Part shown: piece after piece, positions 39,518 through 49,300 of the stretch
Numbering within the stretch: position 1 is the first letter of the stretch
Layout: each line of letters starts with the position of its first letter
NCBI RefSeq assembly: GCF_019802085.1
Contig: NZ_JAHVHV010000003.1
Location: 62,001-126,000 of the forward strand
Direction: 5' to 3'
Length of the DNA: 64,000 nucleotides
Source of the DNA: Ferrimonas balearica
GTDB taxonomy: Bacteria; Pseudomonadota; Gammaproteobacteria; Enterobacterales; Shewanellaceae
Position numbers and translations under genes: made by a program
The notes under the pieces: model-generated
Database searches by the model: none
Told to the model about the DNA's origin: nothing
What the model saw: only the letters and a program-made list of their open reading frames with translations

Positions 39518-41959
39518 TTACTTCAGGTGCGTCTCGAACAGCCGGTGGATCCGCCGGTACTCGTCCAGCCAGCTGGAGGGCTCACGGAAGCCGTGGGGCT
39601 CCACCGGGTAGATGGCGGTTTCAAACATCGGCTTCTCCAGCTCGATCAGGCGCTGCACCAGGCGCACGCTGTCCTGGAAGAAGACGTTGTCGTCCAGCAC
39701 CCCGCTCATGATCAGCAGCGGTTTGGTCAGCCCCTGGGCGTGCTCGATGGGGGAGCTGCGCTCATAGGCGATGGGGTCCACCTGGGGGGTGTTGAGGATG
39801 TTGGAGGTGTAGGGGTGGTTGTAGTGGGCCCAGTCGGTGACCGGACGCAGGGCCGCCCCGGCCTGGAACAGATCCGGCTGGGTGAACAGCGCCATAAAGG
39901 TCATAAAGCCACCGTAGCTGCCGCCGTAGGTGCCCACCCGCTGGGGATCCACCGACACCTGGTCCACCATCCAGGCCACGCCGTCCGCCAGGTCCTGCAC
40001 CTCGGGGGTGCCCATCTGACGGTAGATGGCGGTGCGCCAGTCGCGACCGTAGCCCTTGGAGCCGCGGTAATCCATGTCCATCACCACGTAGCCCTGCTGC
40101 GCCAGCAGGTTGTGGAACATGTACTCGCGGAAGTAGCCGGACCAGCCGTAGTGGGCGTTCTGCAGGTAACCGGCCCCGTGGTTGAAGATCACCGCCGGGT
40201 AGCGCTGGGCCGGGTCAAACCCTTCGGGCAGGTAAACCCGGGCGTAGACCGGATCCGCCTGATGGCTGGAGGGCACCGCCACCACCTGGGGGGCCTGCCA
40301 GTCGTAGGCCAGGAAGGCCTCGCTGGTGGTGCGGGTCAGCTGGCGCGCCTCACCGCCTAGGGGCTGGACGTACAGCTCCACCGGCCGGGTGCGACTGGAG
40401 TACTCCAGCAGCAGTGTGGACTCGTCCGGGCTCAGGCGGTACTCCAGCATCCCCTTGAGATCGGTCAGCGGCTCCACCTGGCCATCGGCCAGGGCCACCC
40501 GGAACACCTCGTACTGGCCCGGATGATTCGGATTGGCCTTGTAGTAGAGGTGCTGCTGATCCTGGCTCAGGGTCAGGTTGCTGACCACCTGTCGCCCGCT
40601 GACCAGGGCCTGGGCTTTCCCGCCCAGGGGCTTGAGGTAGAGGTTGGAGTGGCCGCTGTGCTCAGAGAGGAAGTAGAGGCTGTCCTCACCCACCCAGCCA
40701 AACTCGTTGTGGGTGTAGTTGACCCAGGCGTCGTCGTGCAGGCGGTGTTCGGTGGTCAGGGTGCCCTTGCCCAGGTTGACGCTGGCCAGCCAGCGATCCT
40801 TGTTGTCCGCTGCTTCCAGCATCACCGCCAGCTTGTCGGCGCTGGGGTGCCAGACCATGGCGCTCTGACGCCAGCCCCAGTCCTGCATCAGGCGGATGGT
40901 GCGCAGGGCCGGTTCGCTCTGGTAGCGCTCGCCCCGGGCTTCGGCGTTCTCACGCTTCACCTCGGCCAGTACGTCCTCGTCGAAGCCGGTCAGCCCCTCC
41001 CAGGTCACGTCGATCTGGCGATCCTCGGTCAGGTCCACCACCACCAGTCGGTGGGGCTTCACCTCGGCTTCCGCCACCCGGGCGCGCACCGGCACCGCGT
41101 CCACGTAGCCGCGCTTATCCAGGTAGTTGGGCATGATGTCGTGATCCGCCCGCCAGCTGCCCTCGGCGTCGGTCAGGGCCAGCATCAGGTAACGGCCACT
41201 GGGGGACACCGACAGCTCCACCAGGCGCTCGGTGCTGCCCAGGTAGATGGGGGCCGGCGCCAGGGTGGGATCGTCGGCCCGACGCTGGGTCTCGCGCTGG
41301 TGCTGCTGCTCGCCATCCCGGTACTGCTGGGCCACGTACTGGATCAGCCGCTGTTGCTGCTCGGCCAGGTACCCCTCGGCCTGCTCCGGCGCCGGGGCAT
41401 CGGCAAACTGCAGCTCCGCCAGCAGGGCCCGGGCGCCGGTGGCCGGGTCCAGGGTCTCCACCCGTTCGCCGGCCCAGACTGCGATGCGGCCATCATTGAG
41501 AAAACGGAAATCGGTGAGCGCCTGGCTGTCGCGGGTCAGCTGGCGAATGGTGCCGTCCGGCAGGCTGCGGACAAAGAGGTTGCCCTCGTAGAGCCAGGCC
41601 TTAAGAGAGCCGCTGGCGTTGGTCTTGCCCGGCTGGGTCACCTGCCCCCACTGGGCCAGGGGCAGCGGGGCCGCCTCACCATTGAGGGCATGGGCGAAAC
41701 GATCCATCAGTTTGCTGCCGCTTTGCTTGCGGCTGTAGTAGACGCCCGTGGAGTCGTCCGCCCAGTAGGCGGCCACCGGCGCATTGCCGATCCAATCGGG
41801 ATCGGCCATCACCTGCTTGAGGGTCAGGGGCTGGTCGGGCAGCACCGGCGCGGCCAGGGTCACGGGGGGCGTCAAAGCGGGGGCGGGGGTCGCATCAGGC
41901 TGGTTGGCGCAGCCGCCCAGCAACGTGGCGACACTGCACGCCACAATCCATTTTTTCAT
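39518..41959 (-). CDS. S9 family prolyl peptidase (DPP IV-like) lipoprotein
   Basis: An 813-residue serine peptidase. The N-terminus MKKWIVACSVATLLGGCANQ has lipobox LGGC, so it is membrane-anchored and periplasm- or surface-facing. A beta-propeller region (about residues 60-530) is followed by the alpha/beta-hydrolase domain with nucleophile GGSYGGFM, acid Asp in MSGVLDDNVFF and His in VEPHGFREP. DPP IV relatives release dipeptides after Pro or Ala. AAGGA precedes the ATG. Likely part of protein scavenging together with the large subtilases. Confidence 0.92.
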   Translation of the reverse strand: MKKWIVACSVATLLGGCANQPDATPAPALTPPVTLAAPVLPDQPLTLKQVMADPDWIGNAPVAAYWADDSTGVYYSRKQSGSKLMDRFAHALNGEAAPLPLAQWGQVTQPGKTNASGSLKAWLYEGNLFVRSLPDGTIRQLTRDSQALTDFRFLNDGRIAVWAGERVETLDPATGARALLAELQFADAPAPEQAEGYLAEQQQRLIQYVAQQYRDGEQQHQRETQRRADDPTLAPAPIYLGSTERLVELSVSPSGRYLMLALTDAEGSWRADHDIMPNYLDKRGYVDAVPVRARVAEAEVKPHRLVVVDLTEDRQIDVTWEGLTGFDEDVLAEVKRENAEARGERYQSEPALRTIRLMQDWGWRQSAMVWHPSADKLAVMLEAADNKDRWLASVNLGKGTLTTEHRLHDDAWVNYTHNEFGWVGEDSLYFLSEHSGHSNLYLKPLGGKAQALVSGRQVVSNLTLSQDQQHLYYKANPNHPGQYEVFRVALADGQVEPLTDLKGMLEYRLSPDESTLLLEYSSRTRPVELYVQPLGGEARQLTRTTSEAFLAYDWQAPQVVAVPSSHQADPVYARVYLPEGFDPAQRYPAVIFNHGAGYLQNAHYGWSGYFREYMFHNLLAQQGYVVMDMDYRGSKGYGRDWRTAIYRQMGTPEVQDLADGVAWMVDQVSVDPQRVGTYGGSYGGFMTFMALFTQPDLFQAGAALRPVTDWAHYNHPYTSNILNTPQVDPIAYERSSPIEHAQGLTKPLLIMSGVLDDNVFFQDSVRLVQRLIELEKPMFETAIYPVEPHGFREPSSWLDEYRRIHRLFETHLK

Positions 41960-42044
41960 TGTTGTTGTCCTTGCTCGTGGCAGAGCCTGCGTTATACCAC
42001 GATCGCAAAGAACCGCACATAGGTGCGCAACAATTGCTTACTTT

Positions 42045-42623
42045 TCAGTAACCCTTGAGGAAGTTGTCCAGCAGCTGCAGGCCCTGCTCGGTGAGAATGG
42101 ACTCCGGGTGGAACTGCACCCCCTGGATGGGCAGTTGGCGATGACGCAGGCCCATGATCTCCCGGGCACCGGAGGGGGCCTGGCTCCAGGCGGTGACTTC
42201 CAGGCAGGGGGGCAGGCTGTCGGGGGCCACCACCAGGGAGTGGTAGCGGGTGACGGTCAGCGGTCGATTGAGCCCGCTGAACACCCCTTGTCCCTGGTGC
42301 TCGATGGCGCTGGTCTTGCCGTGCATCACCCGCTCGGCCCGCACCACCTCGGCGCCGAAGTGCTGGGCGATGCACTGGTGGCCCAAACAGACCCCCAGGA
42401 TCGGCAGCCGGCCCGCAAACTGGGCCACCGCCGCCAGGCTGATCCCCGCCTGGTCCGGACTTTTCGGGCCGGGGGAGATCACCAGGTGATCCGGCTTGAG
42501 CGCGGCGATCCCCTCGAGGCCGATCTCGTCATGACGACGCACCACCACCTCCTGACCCAGCTGCTGAAAATACTGCACCAGGTTGAAAGTGAAGGAGTCG
42601 TAGTTGTCGAGCATCAAGAGCAT
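42045..42623 (-). CDS. pabA: Aminodeoxychorismate synthase glutaminase subunit
   Basis: A 192-residue class I glutamine amidotransferase: [20 protein letters not shown] start, nucleophile Cys in LGVCLGHQ, and the His-Glu pair in [14 protein letters not shown]. It supplies ammonia to PabB for p-aminobenzoate and folate. Sequence alone also fits TrpG; isolation from trp genes and closeness to the ast locus, as in Shewanella, favour PabA. Confidence 0.88.
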   Translation of the reverse strand: MLLMLDNYDSFTFNLVQYFQQLGQEVVVRRHDEIGLEGIAALKPDHLVISPGPKSPDQAGISLAAVAQFAGRLPILGVCLGHQCIAQHFGAEVVRAERVMHGKTSAIEHQGQGVFSGLNRPLTVTRYHSLVVAPDSLPPCLEVTAWSQAPSGAREIMGLRHRQLPIQGVQFHPESILTEQGLQLLDNFLKGY

Positions 42624-42721
42624 GGCGGAGTCCGGGCCTCATCAGAGGGGGCGGATGATAGCAGGCCGGCGCCAGGATGGGGAACCGCCCCGGGGACGGG
42701 GCGGTGGGGGGAAGCTGTAAA

Positions 42722-42740
42722 GCCCCGCGCCGGGCGGGGC
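42722..42740 (-). terminator. Possible terminator after the secreted hypothetical
   Basis: Stem GCCCCGC/GCGGGGC just after the stop, followed on the minus strand by TTTACAG only, so weak. A second GC hairpin (near 42687-42703) lies just beyond. Confidence 0.45.
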
Positions 42741-42747
42741 GTCGGGT

Positions 42748-43338
42748 TTACTCGTAACCCCAGGGCACCGGCGGCAGGGCCACGGGCTTGGTAAGGTCAA
42801 AGTCCACCTTGAAGTCACGCCCGTCCCGGGTCAGCTGGTAGGTGAACACCTCGGGGTAGATGTACATGTGCCAGGTGTTGCCGTTGGACTGGGGAAAGCC
42901 CAGCCGGGTGAAGAGGTCCTTGGAGTAATCGTCGGCGGGGAAGGATTGGGCGTTGGCCCAGCCGCGGTGGTCGGTGTGACCGCCGTACATGGTGGACTCG
43001 TCGTCACTGCCGTCCTTGTGGCGATGGTCGTGCTTGAGCAGCACACCGGCGCCGGTTTTGGTCAGGATCCAGGTGCGGGAGTGGTTGTCCCCCACGTGGA
43101 AGGGGATCTTGATCTGGTCCTCACCGCACTCCCGCACGTGCATCACCAGTCGCTGATCACTGAAGCCATCCCCTTCCCGGCCGCCGGAGACCACCTGGCC
43201 CTCGAACGCCTTGCCACAGTGGGCCCGGATGTTGTCGAAGAAGGCGTCCTGTTCCGGCACCGAAGTGGTGAAGGCCGCCGAGCTGGCAGCACTGAACATC
43301 AATCCACAAGCAATTGAAAATACTACTGACTTTTTCAT
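42748..43338 (-). CDS. Secreted protein of unknown function
   Basis: A 196-residue protein with a signal peptide (MKKSVVFSIACGLMFSAASS). The mature part has HCGKAFEGQVVSGGREGDGF, CGEDQIKIPFHVGDNHSRTW and HDHRHKDGSDDESTMYGGHT, rich in His and Asp with two to three Cys. The HDHRHKDGSDD stretch could bind a metal, but I do not recognise a family. Start at 43338, with GGAG seven bases upstream; a GTG two codons earlier is possible. Confidence 0.65.
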   Translation of the reverse strand: MKKSVVFSIACGLMFSAASSAAFTTSVPEQDAFFDNIRAHCGKAFEGQVVSGGREGDGFSDQRLVMHVRECGEDQIKIPFHVGDNHSRTWILTKTGAGVLLKHDHRHKDGSDDESTMYGGHTDHRGWANAQSFPADDYSKDLFTRLGFPQSNGNTWHMYIYPEVFTYQLTRDGRDFKVDFDLTKPVALPPVPWGYE

Positions 43339-43520
43339 TGTCACTCTCCCTAAATCTGCGCCAGGGCACTATAGAGAGGGCAACGGTCGGCAGGCAAATG
43401 GGTCCGGTGGCGGGTTGTGCCAGCCCGGGGGCCCAATCCAGCAGGAGCACGCGTCCTGCCCGCCCTGTCCTGGCCGACCTGCTGTCCCGGCCGGCCACAG
43501 TGGCACAATGGACTCTTTGC

Positions 43521-44267
43521 TCAGGGCAGCTGACGGCGATCCCACTGCTCGGAGTGCAGATCCTTGCCCCCCAGGCCAACGCTGGGCTGGCGGTCCGCCA
43601 GGGTGGGGAAATCGAAGTCCCGCTTCAAAAACAGCGAGGTGGTGGAGGTGTGGGACTCGGTGGGCTTGAAGCCGGTCATGTCCACCTGCAGCAGCCCTGC
43701 CCGCTTGAGCCGGGCGGCGGTGTTGGGGTGCCAGTCGGCGTTGTCGAGGATGATCATGCCGCCATCGGCCAGGTAGGGCAGCGCCAGCTCGGCGCAGTCG
43801 TAGCGGTAGCCGTAGCCGTCGATGACGATGACGTCGAAGGGGCGATCCACGGTCTGGATCACCTGGGGGTAGGCGTCGCCTTCGGCAAACAGCAGCTCCA
43901 CCTTGTCGTTGGCCTGGCTCTGCACCCGGGCAAACCAGTCGCGGTTGTTCTCCACGCTGACCACCGAATTGGCCCGCGCCATCCAGAACAGCGTGGAGGC
44001 CCCGCTGCCGAACTCGAACACCGACTTCTCCTTCAGATCAAACTGGCAGAGGTACTCGATGGCCGGGTAGGTGTACTTGGGCAGGGGCTGGCCGGCCTTG
44101 TCCCGGGGCAGGTCCTCGTTGGTGGCCTCGACAAAGCCGTAGTCCTGGCGAAACACGTTCATGCACGCCGCCAGGAACAACTCCCCCTTGGACAACTGCA
44201 CCACCGCCGGATGGCGCTCCAACTCCGTCGTGTCCTCACCCCGAGGTTTTAACTGACCCCAAAACAT
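43521..44267 (-). CDS. SAM-dependent methyltransferase-like protein
   Basis: A 248-residue protein. KSVFEFGSGASTLFWM is a class I methyltransferase motif I, followed by an acidic residue in VVSVENNRDWF (motif II region) and FDVIVIDGYGYRYDCAELAL (motif IV region), and ADGGMIILDNADW. The substrate is unknown; the overall look fits methyltransferases of polysaccharide or small-molecule type. CAGGAG precedes the ATG. Region 43345-43520 before it holds no gene. Confidence 0.75.
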   Translation of the reverse strand: MFWGQLKPRGEDTTELERHPAVVQLSKGELFLAACMNVFRQDYGFVEATNEDLPRDKAGQPLPKYTYPAIEYLCQFDLKEKSVFEFGSGASTLFWMARANSVVSVENNRDWFARVQSQANDKVELLFAEGDAYPQVIQTVDRPFDVIVIDGYGYRYDCAELALPYLADGGMIILDNADWHPNTAARLKRAGLLQVDMTGFKPTESHTSTTSLFLKRDFDFPTLADRQPSVGLGGKDLHSEQWDRRQLP

Positions 44268-44345
44268 CCCTGACTCCTGTAGCGTTCCTTAACTGGGTTT
44301 CACTGGGAAGCTAACACAGCCGAAGGGGGTTAAGAAGCGGGATCA

Positions 44346-44369
44346 AAAACGGGCCCCGCAGGGCCCGTT
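44346..44369 (-). terminator. Terminator of grcA
   Basis: Stem ACGGGCCC/GGGCCCGT (44350-44369) with AAAAA to its left, a U-tract on the minus strand. Confidence 0.88.
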
Positions 44370-44388
44370 AACCGGAAGCGTCCCGCCC

Positions 44389-44814
44389 TTACAGGCTCTG
44401 GGTGAAGGTCCGGGTGATCACGTCCTTCTGCTGCTCCAGGGTCAGGGAGTTGAAGCGCACGGCGTAGCCGGACACCCGGATGGTCAGCTGGGCGTTCTCG
44501 GAGAGGATGTTGTGATCGTCGTTGGAGGCCTCACCGGCTTCGATGCGCTCACGGGCCTGCATCACCTTCTCCAGGGTCTCGCGCTTGAGCACGTTGACGT
44601 TCAGGTGCTGGCCCCCTTCGCGGCTCGGCGGGGTCTGGATCATCAGCTCGCGGGACTCGAACTCACCCAGTTCGGCCAGGGCGACCACCTGGTCCGCTTC
44701 GTAGTGAGCCGGGGCGGCCAGGCAACGGGCCTGCTGAGCCGCCTCGTCGATCAGCCAAATGCTGTTAACCAGGTTGGAGTCCGCGGATTGCGTGATCTGA
44801 ATGCCTTTAACCAT
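44389..44814 (-). CDS. grcA: Autonomous glycyl radical cofactor GrcA (YfiD)
   Basis: A 141-residue spare glycyl-radical domain that replaces the oxygen-damaged C-terminus of pyruvate formate-lyase. The tail [20 protein letters not shown] contains the radical Gly in RVSGYAV and is nearly identical to E. coli YfiD. The start at 44814 ([10 protein letters not shown]) suits the family; upstream frame rejected. A CRP-type palindrome lies upstream. Slightly longer than E. coli's 127 residues. Confidence 0.95.
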   Translation of the reverse strand: MVKGIQITQSADSNLVNSIWLIDEAAQQARCLAAPAHYEADQVVALAELGEFESRELMIQTPPSREGGQHLNVNVLKRETLEKVMQARERIEAGEASNDDHNILSENAQLTIRVSGYAVRFNSLTLEQQKDVITRTFTQSL

Positions 44815-44840
44815 GGGGTACCTCTGGACAAGCGAAAATG

Positions 44841-44856
44841 TGTGATGACTGTCACG
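44841..44856. promoter_or_regulatory. CRP-type palindrome upstream of grcA
   Basis: TGTGATGACTGTCACG matches TGTGA-N6-TCACA at nine of ten conserved positions. It lies 27-42 bp before the grcA start, probably close to or downstream of the transcript start, so repression is as likely as activation. Confidence 0.6.
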
Positions 44857-44933
44857 CACCCTAACAGAAATACCCCTACAATTCGCGCGATTATTTCCCC
44901 CGCGAGCATGAGGGCCCCTCATGCGAAACTTCT

Positions 44934-45884
44934 TCAGAGAATGCTGCTGGCGGAGCCGACGATCCGCTCCGCTTCCGCCACGATGGCGGCCACCAGTTTC
45001 TCCGAAGCCGGCGGCTGGGTGCGCCCCTTCAGGGAGACGATGCCGAACTTGGCCTGGATCTCGTCCAGATCCCCCACCTTGAGCACCCCAAGCTTCTGAT
45101 CGACGATCTCCTGGTGCACGCTGGCCAAGGGGGTCAGGGCCACCAGGTGGCTGTCGAACAGCGCCGGTTTGACCGACAGGAACTGGTCGAAGCGAACGAT
45201 GCGCCGGCCGGCCACCATGGGCCCCAGGGTCAGACCCGGAATGTGACGCTCCAGGAAAGCATCCGGCAGGTTACGGGGCAGCGCCAGGGGGTATTGCAGC
45301 AGATCCGCCAGCTGCAGATCCCGGCGGGCCAGCAGCGGGTGCTGGGGGTTGCAGCACATGATCGCTGGCTGCGGCGCCAGGGGCACCACGTCCAGGGCCT
45401 CGTGGCGATCCAGGCCGGTGGCGGCCACCTCGTCGATAAAGTAGTTGAGCTCACCCGCTTCCAGCCAGGCCAAGGAGCGGCGCCAGTTGTCCACCCGCAG
45501 ATCCAGGTTAAGGGTCGGGTGCTGACGGGTCAGCTCCCCCACCACCGGGCCGATCAGGGTCTGCGCCGGGATGGGGCTGGCGCCCAGGGCGATCTCGCTC
45601 CAGTCGCCGCTTTGCATCAGCTCCAGCTCCATGCTGAGCTGGCGAACGTCCCGCAGGATCCGCTCACCGTGGCGCAGCACCGACTCGCCGTAGGGAGTGA
45701 GGGCCACGCCGCTGCGCTGGCGGTCCAGCAGCCGGGCGTCCAGCAACTCCTCCATGCGCTGAATGCTGCGACTCAGGCTGGGTTGACTCAGGTGCAAGGC
45801 CTCCGCCGCCGCACTGAAGCTGCCTTTTCGGCACAGCATCAAGAAGTGACGCAGGTGCCGGATTTCCATTGTACTCGTGCGCAT
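44934..45884 (-). CDS. LysR-family transcriptional regulator (copy 1)
   Basis: A 316-residue regulator. An N-terminal helix-turn-helix ([40 protein letters not shown]) is followed by a substrate-binding fold ([40 protein letters not shown]). It is closely similar along its whole length to the regulator at 57318-58274. Divergent from the first large subtilase across 419 bp, so it may control that gene. The start at 45884 has GAGG upstream; Met six residues on is also possible. Confidence 0.9.
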   Translation of the reverse strand: MRTSTMEIRHLRHFLMLCRKGSFSAAAEALHLSQPSLSRSIQRMEELLDARLLDRQRSGVALTPYGESVLRHGERILRDVRQLSMELELMQSGDWSEIALGASPIPAQTLIGPVVGELTRQHPTLNLDLRVDNWRRSLAWLEAGELNYFIDEVAATGLDRHEALDVVPLAPQPAIMCCNPQHPLLARRDLQLADLLQYPLALPRNLPDAFLERHIPGLTLGPMVAGRRIVRFDQFLSVKPALFDSHLVALTPLASVHQEIVDQKLGVLKVGDLDEIQAKFGIVSLKGRTQPPASEKLVAAIVAEAERIVGSASSIL

Positions 45885-46144
45885 AGCACTTACCTCAAGC
45901 AATCACATAAGGCATTAATCGGTTTCGCGTTTTATGTGTTTTACCCGATCAATGCGTCCTTCACATACTCGACATTTATCATCTGGACGGCGAATACGCG
46001 CCGCCATGCCCTGTTAATCAACGCAAATATCGGCTCAGCATGCAACAAGCTTTTAACAATAAATCTTATTCGTTTGTATGCATCGTCCGCATAGGCCGCC
46101 ACAACAGCATAATACTTTTTATGCATGAGACAAACACCAATTTT
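45885..46144. promoter_or_regulatory. Divergent control region between LysR copy 1 and subtilase 1
   Basis: Non-coding, AT-richer than its surroundings. It holds an imperfect inverted repeat ATCGGT...ACCCGAT (about 45917-45948) and two ATGCAT palindromes (46078-46083 and 46121-46126). The second lies in TTATGCATGA, which recurs before subtilase 2 at 51466. Binding by the adjacent LysR is plausible but unproven. Confidence 0.45.
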
Positions 46145-46303
46145 GCATTGGACCGAATGATTACATTTGCGCAACATCGAATGCAGAGCAGTATAACTGC
46201 CGCCTCTGTAGCCCCCGCGGTTGTCTGATGTCTGTGGTACGCCGGGAGAGATAACAACAACCAAGACCAGGGAATGCCCTTGCGGGCATAGAGGGTTTTC
46301 ATC
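46145..46303 (+). promoter_or_regulatory. Structured 5' leader of subtilase 1
   Basis: Blocks shared with the leader of subtilase 2: GCATTGGACCG (46145), GCAACA (46171), CAGAGC (46184) and AAGACCAGGGA (46263-46273). Predicted stems: GCAGT-ATA-ACTGC (46188-46200), GGTTGT/ACAACC (46219-46224 with 46257-46262), and ATGCCC-TTGC-GGGCAT (46274-46289) directly after the AAGACCAGGGA motif. The probable ribosome site AGAGGG follows the last stem, eight bases before the ATG. Confidence 0.5.
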
Positions 46304-49300
46304 ATGAAAATGAAAAAAGCGACACTGATGACGCTGGCGGCCATGTATATGGCCGGTGGTGCCAGCGCATCAGGACTGGGGGAAGACTCCCAGTTCCGCA
46401 ATATCGAGATCACCGACGAGATATTGCAGTACAACGAGCAGCTGCGTAACGGGCCGCCCCGTTCCGGCATGAACACCGACACCCGTCCGTTCAGCAACGG
46501 CAAAAACGTCCACCGGGGCATCGCCCTGAGCCCGGATGACAAGGTCCCCTTCCGTTATCAAGAGGGCCTGACCGGCGAGCAAACCTACATCATCGAACTG
46601 GCGGACAAGCCCGCGGCCCTGTATCACGGCGGCATCGCCGGTCTGCAGGCCACCGCACCGCGCTACAACCCCGCCCCCTTCTCTCTCAACGCCCATGGCG
46701 CCAACAAGCTGAACGTGCAGAGCAGCGCGGTACAGCAGTACAGCCACTATCTGCGCGGCAAGCAGGACACCCTGCTGGGCCAGATCAGCGGTATCGTTGG
46801 CAGCAACCCCCAGGTCATCGGTCAGTACAGCCTGGCCTTTAACGGCATGGCGTTGCGGATGACCCAGGATCAGGCCGCGGCCGTGGCCAACCAGCCCGGC
46901 GTGCGCAGCGTGACCCTCGAGGAGATCCACCAGCTGCAGACCGACGTGGGCCCGCAGCACATCGGCGCCGACCAGTTCTGGGACGGCAGCTTGACCGGCG
47001 TGGAGCACCGCGGCGAGGGGATCGTCGTGGGCGTGCTGGACACCGGCATCAACACCGACCACGTCTCCTTCTCCGACATGCCGGAGGACGGCTACACCTA
47101 CACCAACCCCCTGGGCAGCGGCAACTTCCTCGGCGACTGTGAAAAGGAAGAGTTCGTCAGCATGTGTAACGACAAGCTGATCGGCGTGCGCTCCTACGAG
47201 GTGATCACCGACAAGTACTGGGAGCCGGTCTACCAGCCGGACGAGCCCTGGTGGAACATCGAGAACCCCGTGCGTCCCGCCAACGGTGAGGACTACCACG
47301 GTCACGGGTCCCACACCGCCTCCACCGCCGCCGGTAACACCCTGTACGACGTGGACTACGTGGTACCGGAGTTTGCCGTTGAGTCCGACGGCATCGCCAC
47401 CGGCCTCAAGTTCCCCATGGTCTCCGGTGTGGCGCCCCGCGCCAACGTGATCATGTACCAGGTGTGCTGGCCCAACGACGGCAGCTACGGTGAAGACTTC
47501 GGCGGCTGCCCCGGCTCCGCCCTGATGTCCGGTATCGAAGACGCCATCGCCGACGGCGTGGACGTCATCAACTACTCCATCGGCTCCACCTTCGGCAGCT
47601 TCCCCTGGGAGAGCCCCATCGAGATGGCCTTCCTGGCCGCCCGCGAAGCGGGGATCTCCGTGGCCGCTTCCGCCGGTAACTCCTACAGCCCGCAGTACTC
47701 CAGCCAGGCCCGCGGTGCCATCGACCACCTCTCTCCCTGGCTGACCTCCGTAGCGGCCACCACCCACGGTCGTGGCATCGAGGTGATCAACAAGGCCCTG
47801 ACCGGCATGGCCGGTGGCGACACCCCGGCCCCGGCCGACGTCGAGGGCGGCGGCATCACCGGCGCCTACAGCGGCCCCATCGTGCTGGCTGCCGACTACG
47901 GTGACGCCCGTTGTAACGAGCCCTTCGCCGAAGGCACCTTCGACCTGGATCCCGACGGCACCCCCTTCGCCAGCGCCCCCATCGTGGTGTGTGAGCGGGG
48001 CGACATCGCCCGGGTGACCAAGGCGGTCAACGCCGCCGCCGGTGGTGCCGGAGGCTTTATCCTCTACAACACCTCCAGCTGGGGGGATACCGCCAACATC
48101 GCCAACGACGCCTACGCCATCCCCGGGATCCACGTCGACTACTACGTCGGTCGTGACCTGAAGAACTGGCTGGGCAGCGGCATGGGGCACACCGCCACCA
48201 TCACCGCCGCCGAGGTGGTGACCACCGAAACCCTGGCCGACTACGTGGCGGACTTCTCCTCCCGTGGCCCCAACCTGGCCAACCCGGACGTAATGTCCCC
48301 CAACCTGGCCGCCCCGGGCGTGTCCGTCTACGCCGCCTACGCGGATGACATGCCCTTCAGCGCCGCGCCGATGCCGACGGACTTTGCCGCCATCAGCGGG
48401 ACCTCCATGGCCGCGCCCCACGTGGCCGGTGCCATGGCCCTGCTGCAACAGGCCAACCCCGATTGGACTCCGGCGATGATCCAGTCCGCCCTGATGACCA
48501 CCGCCTCCCTCGACGGCGTGACCCGGTCCAAGGACGGCTACCCCTATGATCCGGTTCAGGCGGGCTACGCCGACGCCGGTAGTGGTGTGATCAACGTGGC
48601 CCGCGCCCAGAAGGCCGGTCTGCTGCTGGACGAAACCGGTGCCAACTACCGTGCCGCCAACCCGAAAAACGGCGGTAACGTCACCACCTTGAACCTGCCC
48701 TACCTGTACAACGACAACTGTGCCGGTACCTGCACCTGGATGCGGACCTTTACCGCTACCACCGACGGCACCTGGGACGTCAGCGCCGAGCCGCTGCCCA
48801 TGGACGGCGCCGCGATGCTGGAAGTGGAGGTCTCACCCAAGCAGTTCACCCTGATGGCCGGTCAGACCCAGGCGATCATGGTGACCGCCAAGGTGATGGA
48901 AGTGGAAGCCATCGGCGCCGACACCAGCATGCTGCAGCTGCTGGGCCGGGTGGATCTGAAGCCGCAAAGCGACAGCCTGCCGGACCAGTACCTGCCCGTG
49001 GGCGTACGCTACAGCGGTGACACCCTGCCGGTAGAGGTGTCTGGCATCATCCATCGTCAGAGCGGTCACACCCTGACCCCGATGCTGATGACCGATGAGA
49101 TCCAGTCCTTCAACTACACCGTGTCCGGCCTGACCAAGGGTGAGCGCTACGATCTGCACCTGTCCCGCGCCCTGACCCGGATCAACGAGGATCAGAACAC
49201 CACCGAAGAGGTGATGAACGATCCCGGCTCCGAGGTGATCTTCTTCGACGTACCGGAAGGCACCAAGCGCATCGTCTGGGAGGTGCTCAGCGCCGACAAG

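Noticed and set aside
46274-46291. A tiny upstream reading frame ATG CCC TTG CGG GCA TAG in the subtilase 1 leader
   Set aside because: Its AGGGA directly abuts the ATG, too close for initiation, and no equivalent exists before subtilase 2.
46166-46300. Cyclic-di-GMP (GEMM-type) riboswitch before subtilase 1
   Set aside because: The leader lacks the conserved GEMM core segments as I know them, and the hairpin order differs.
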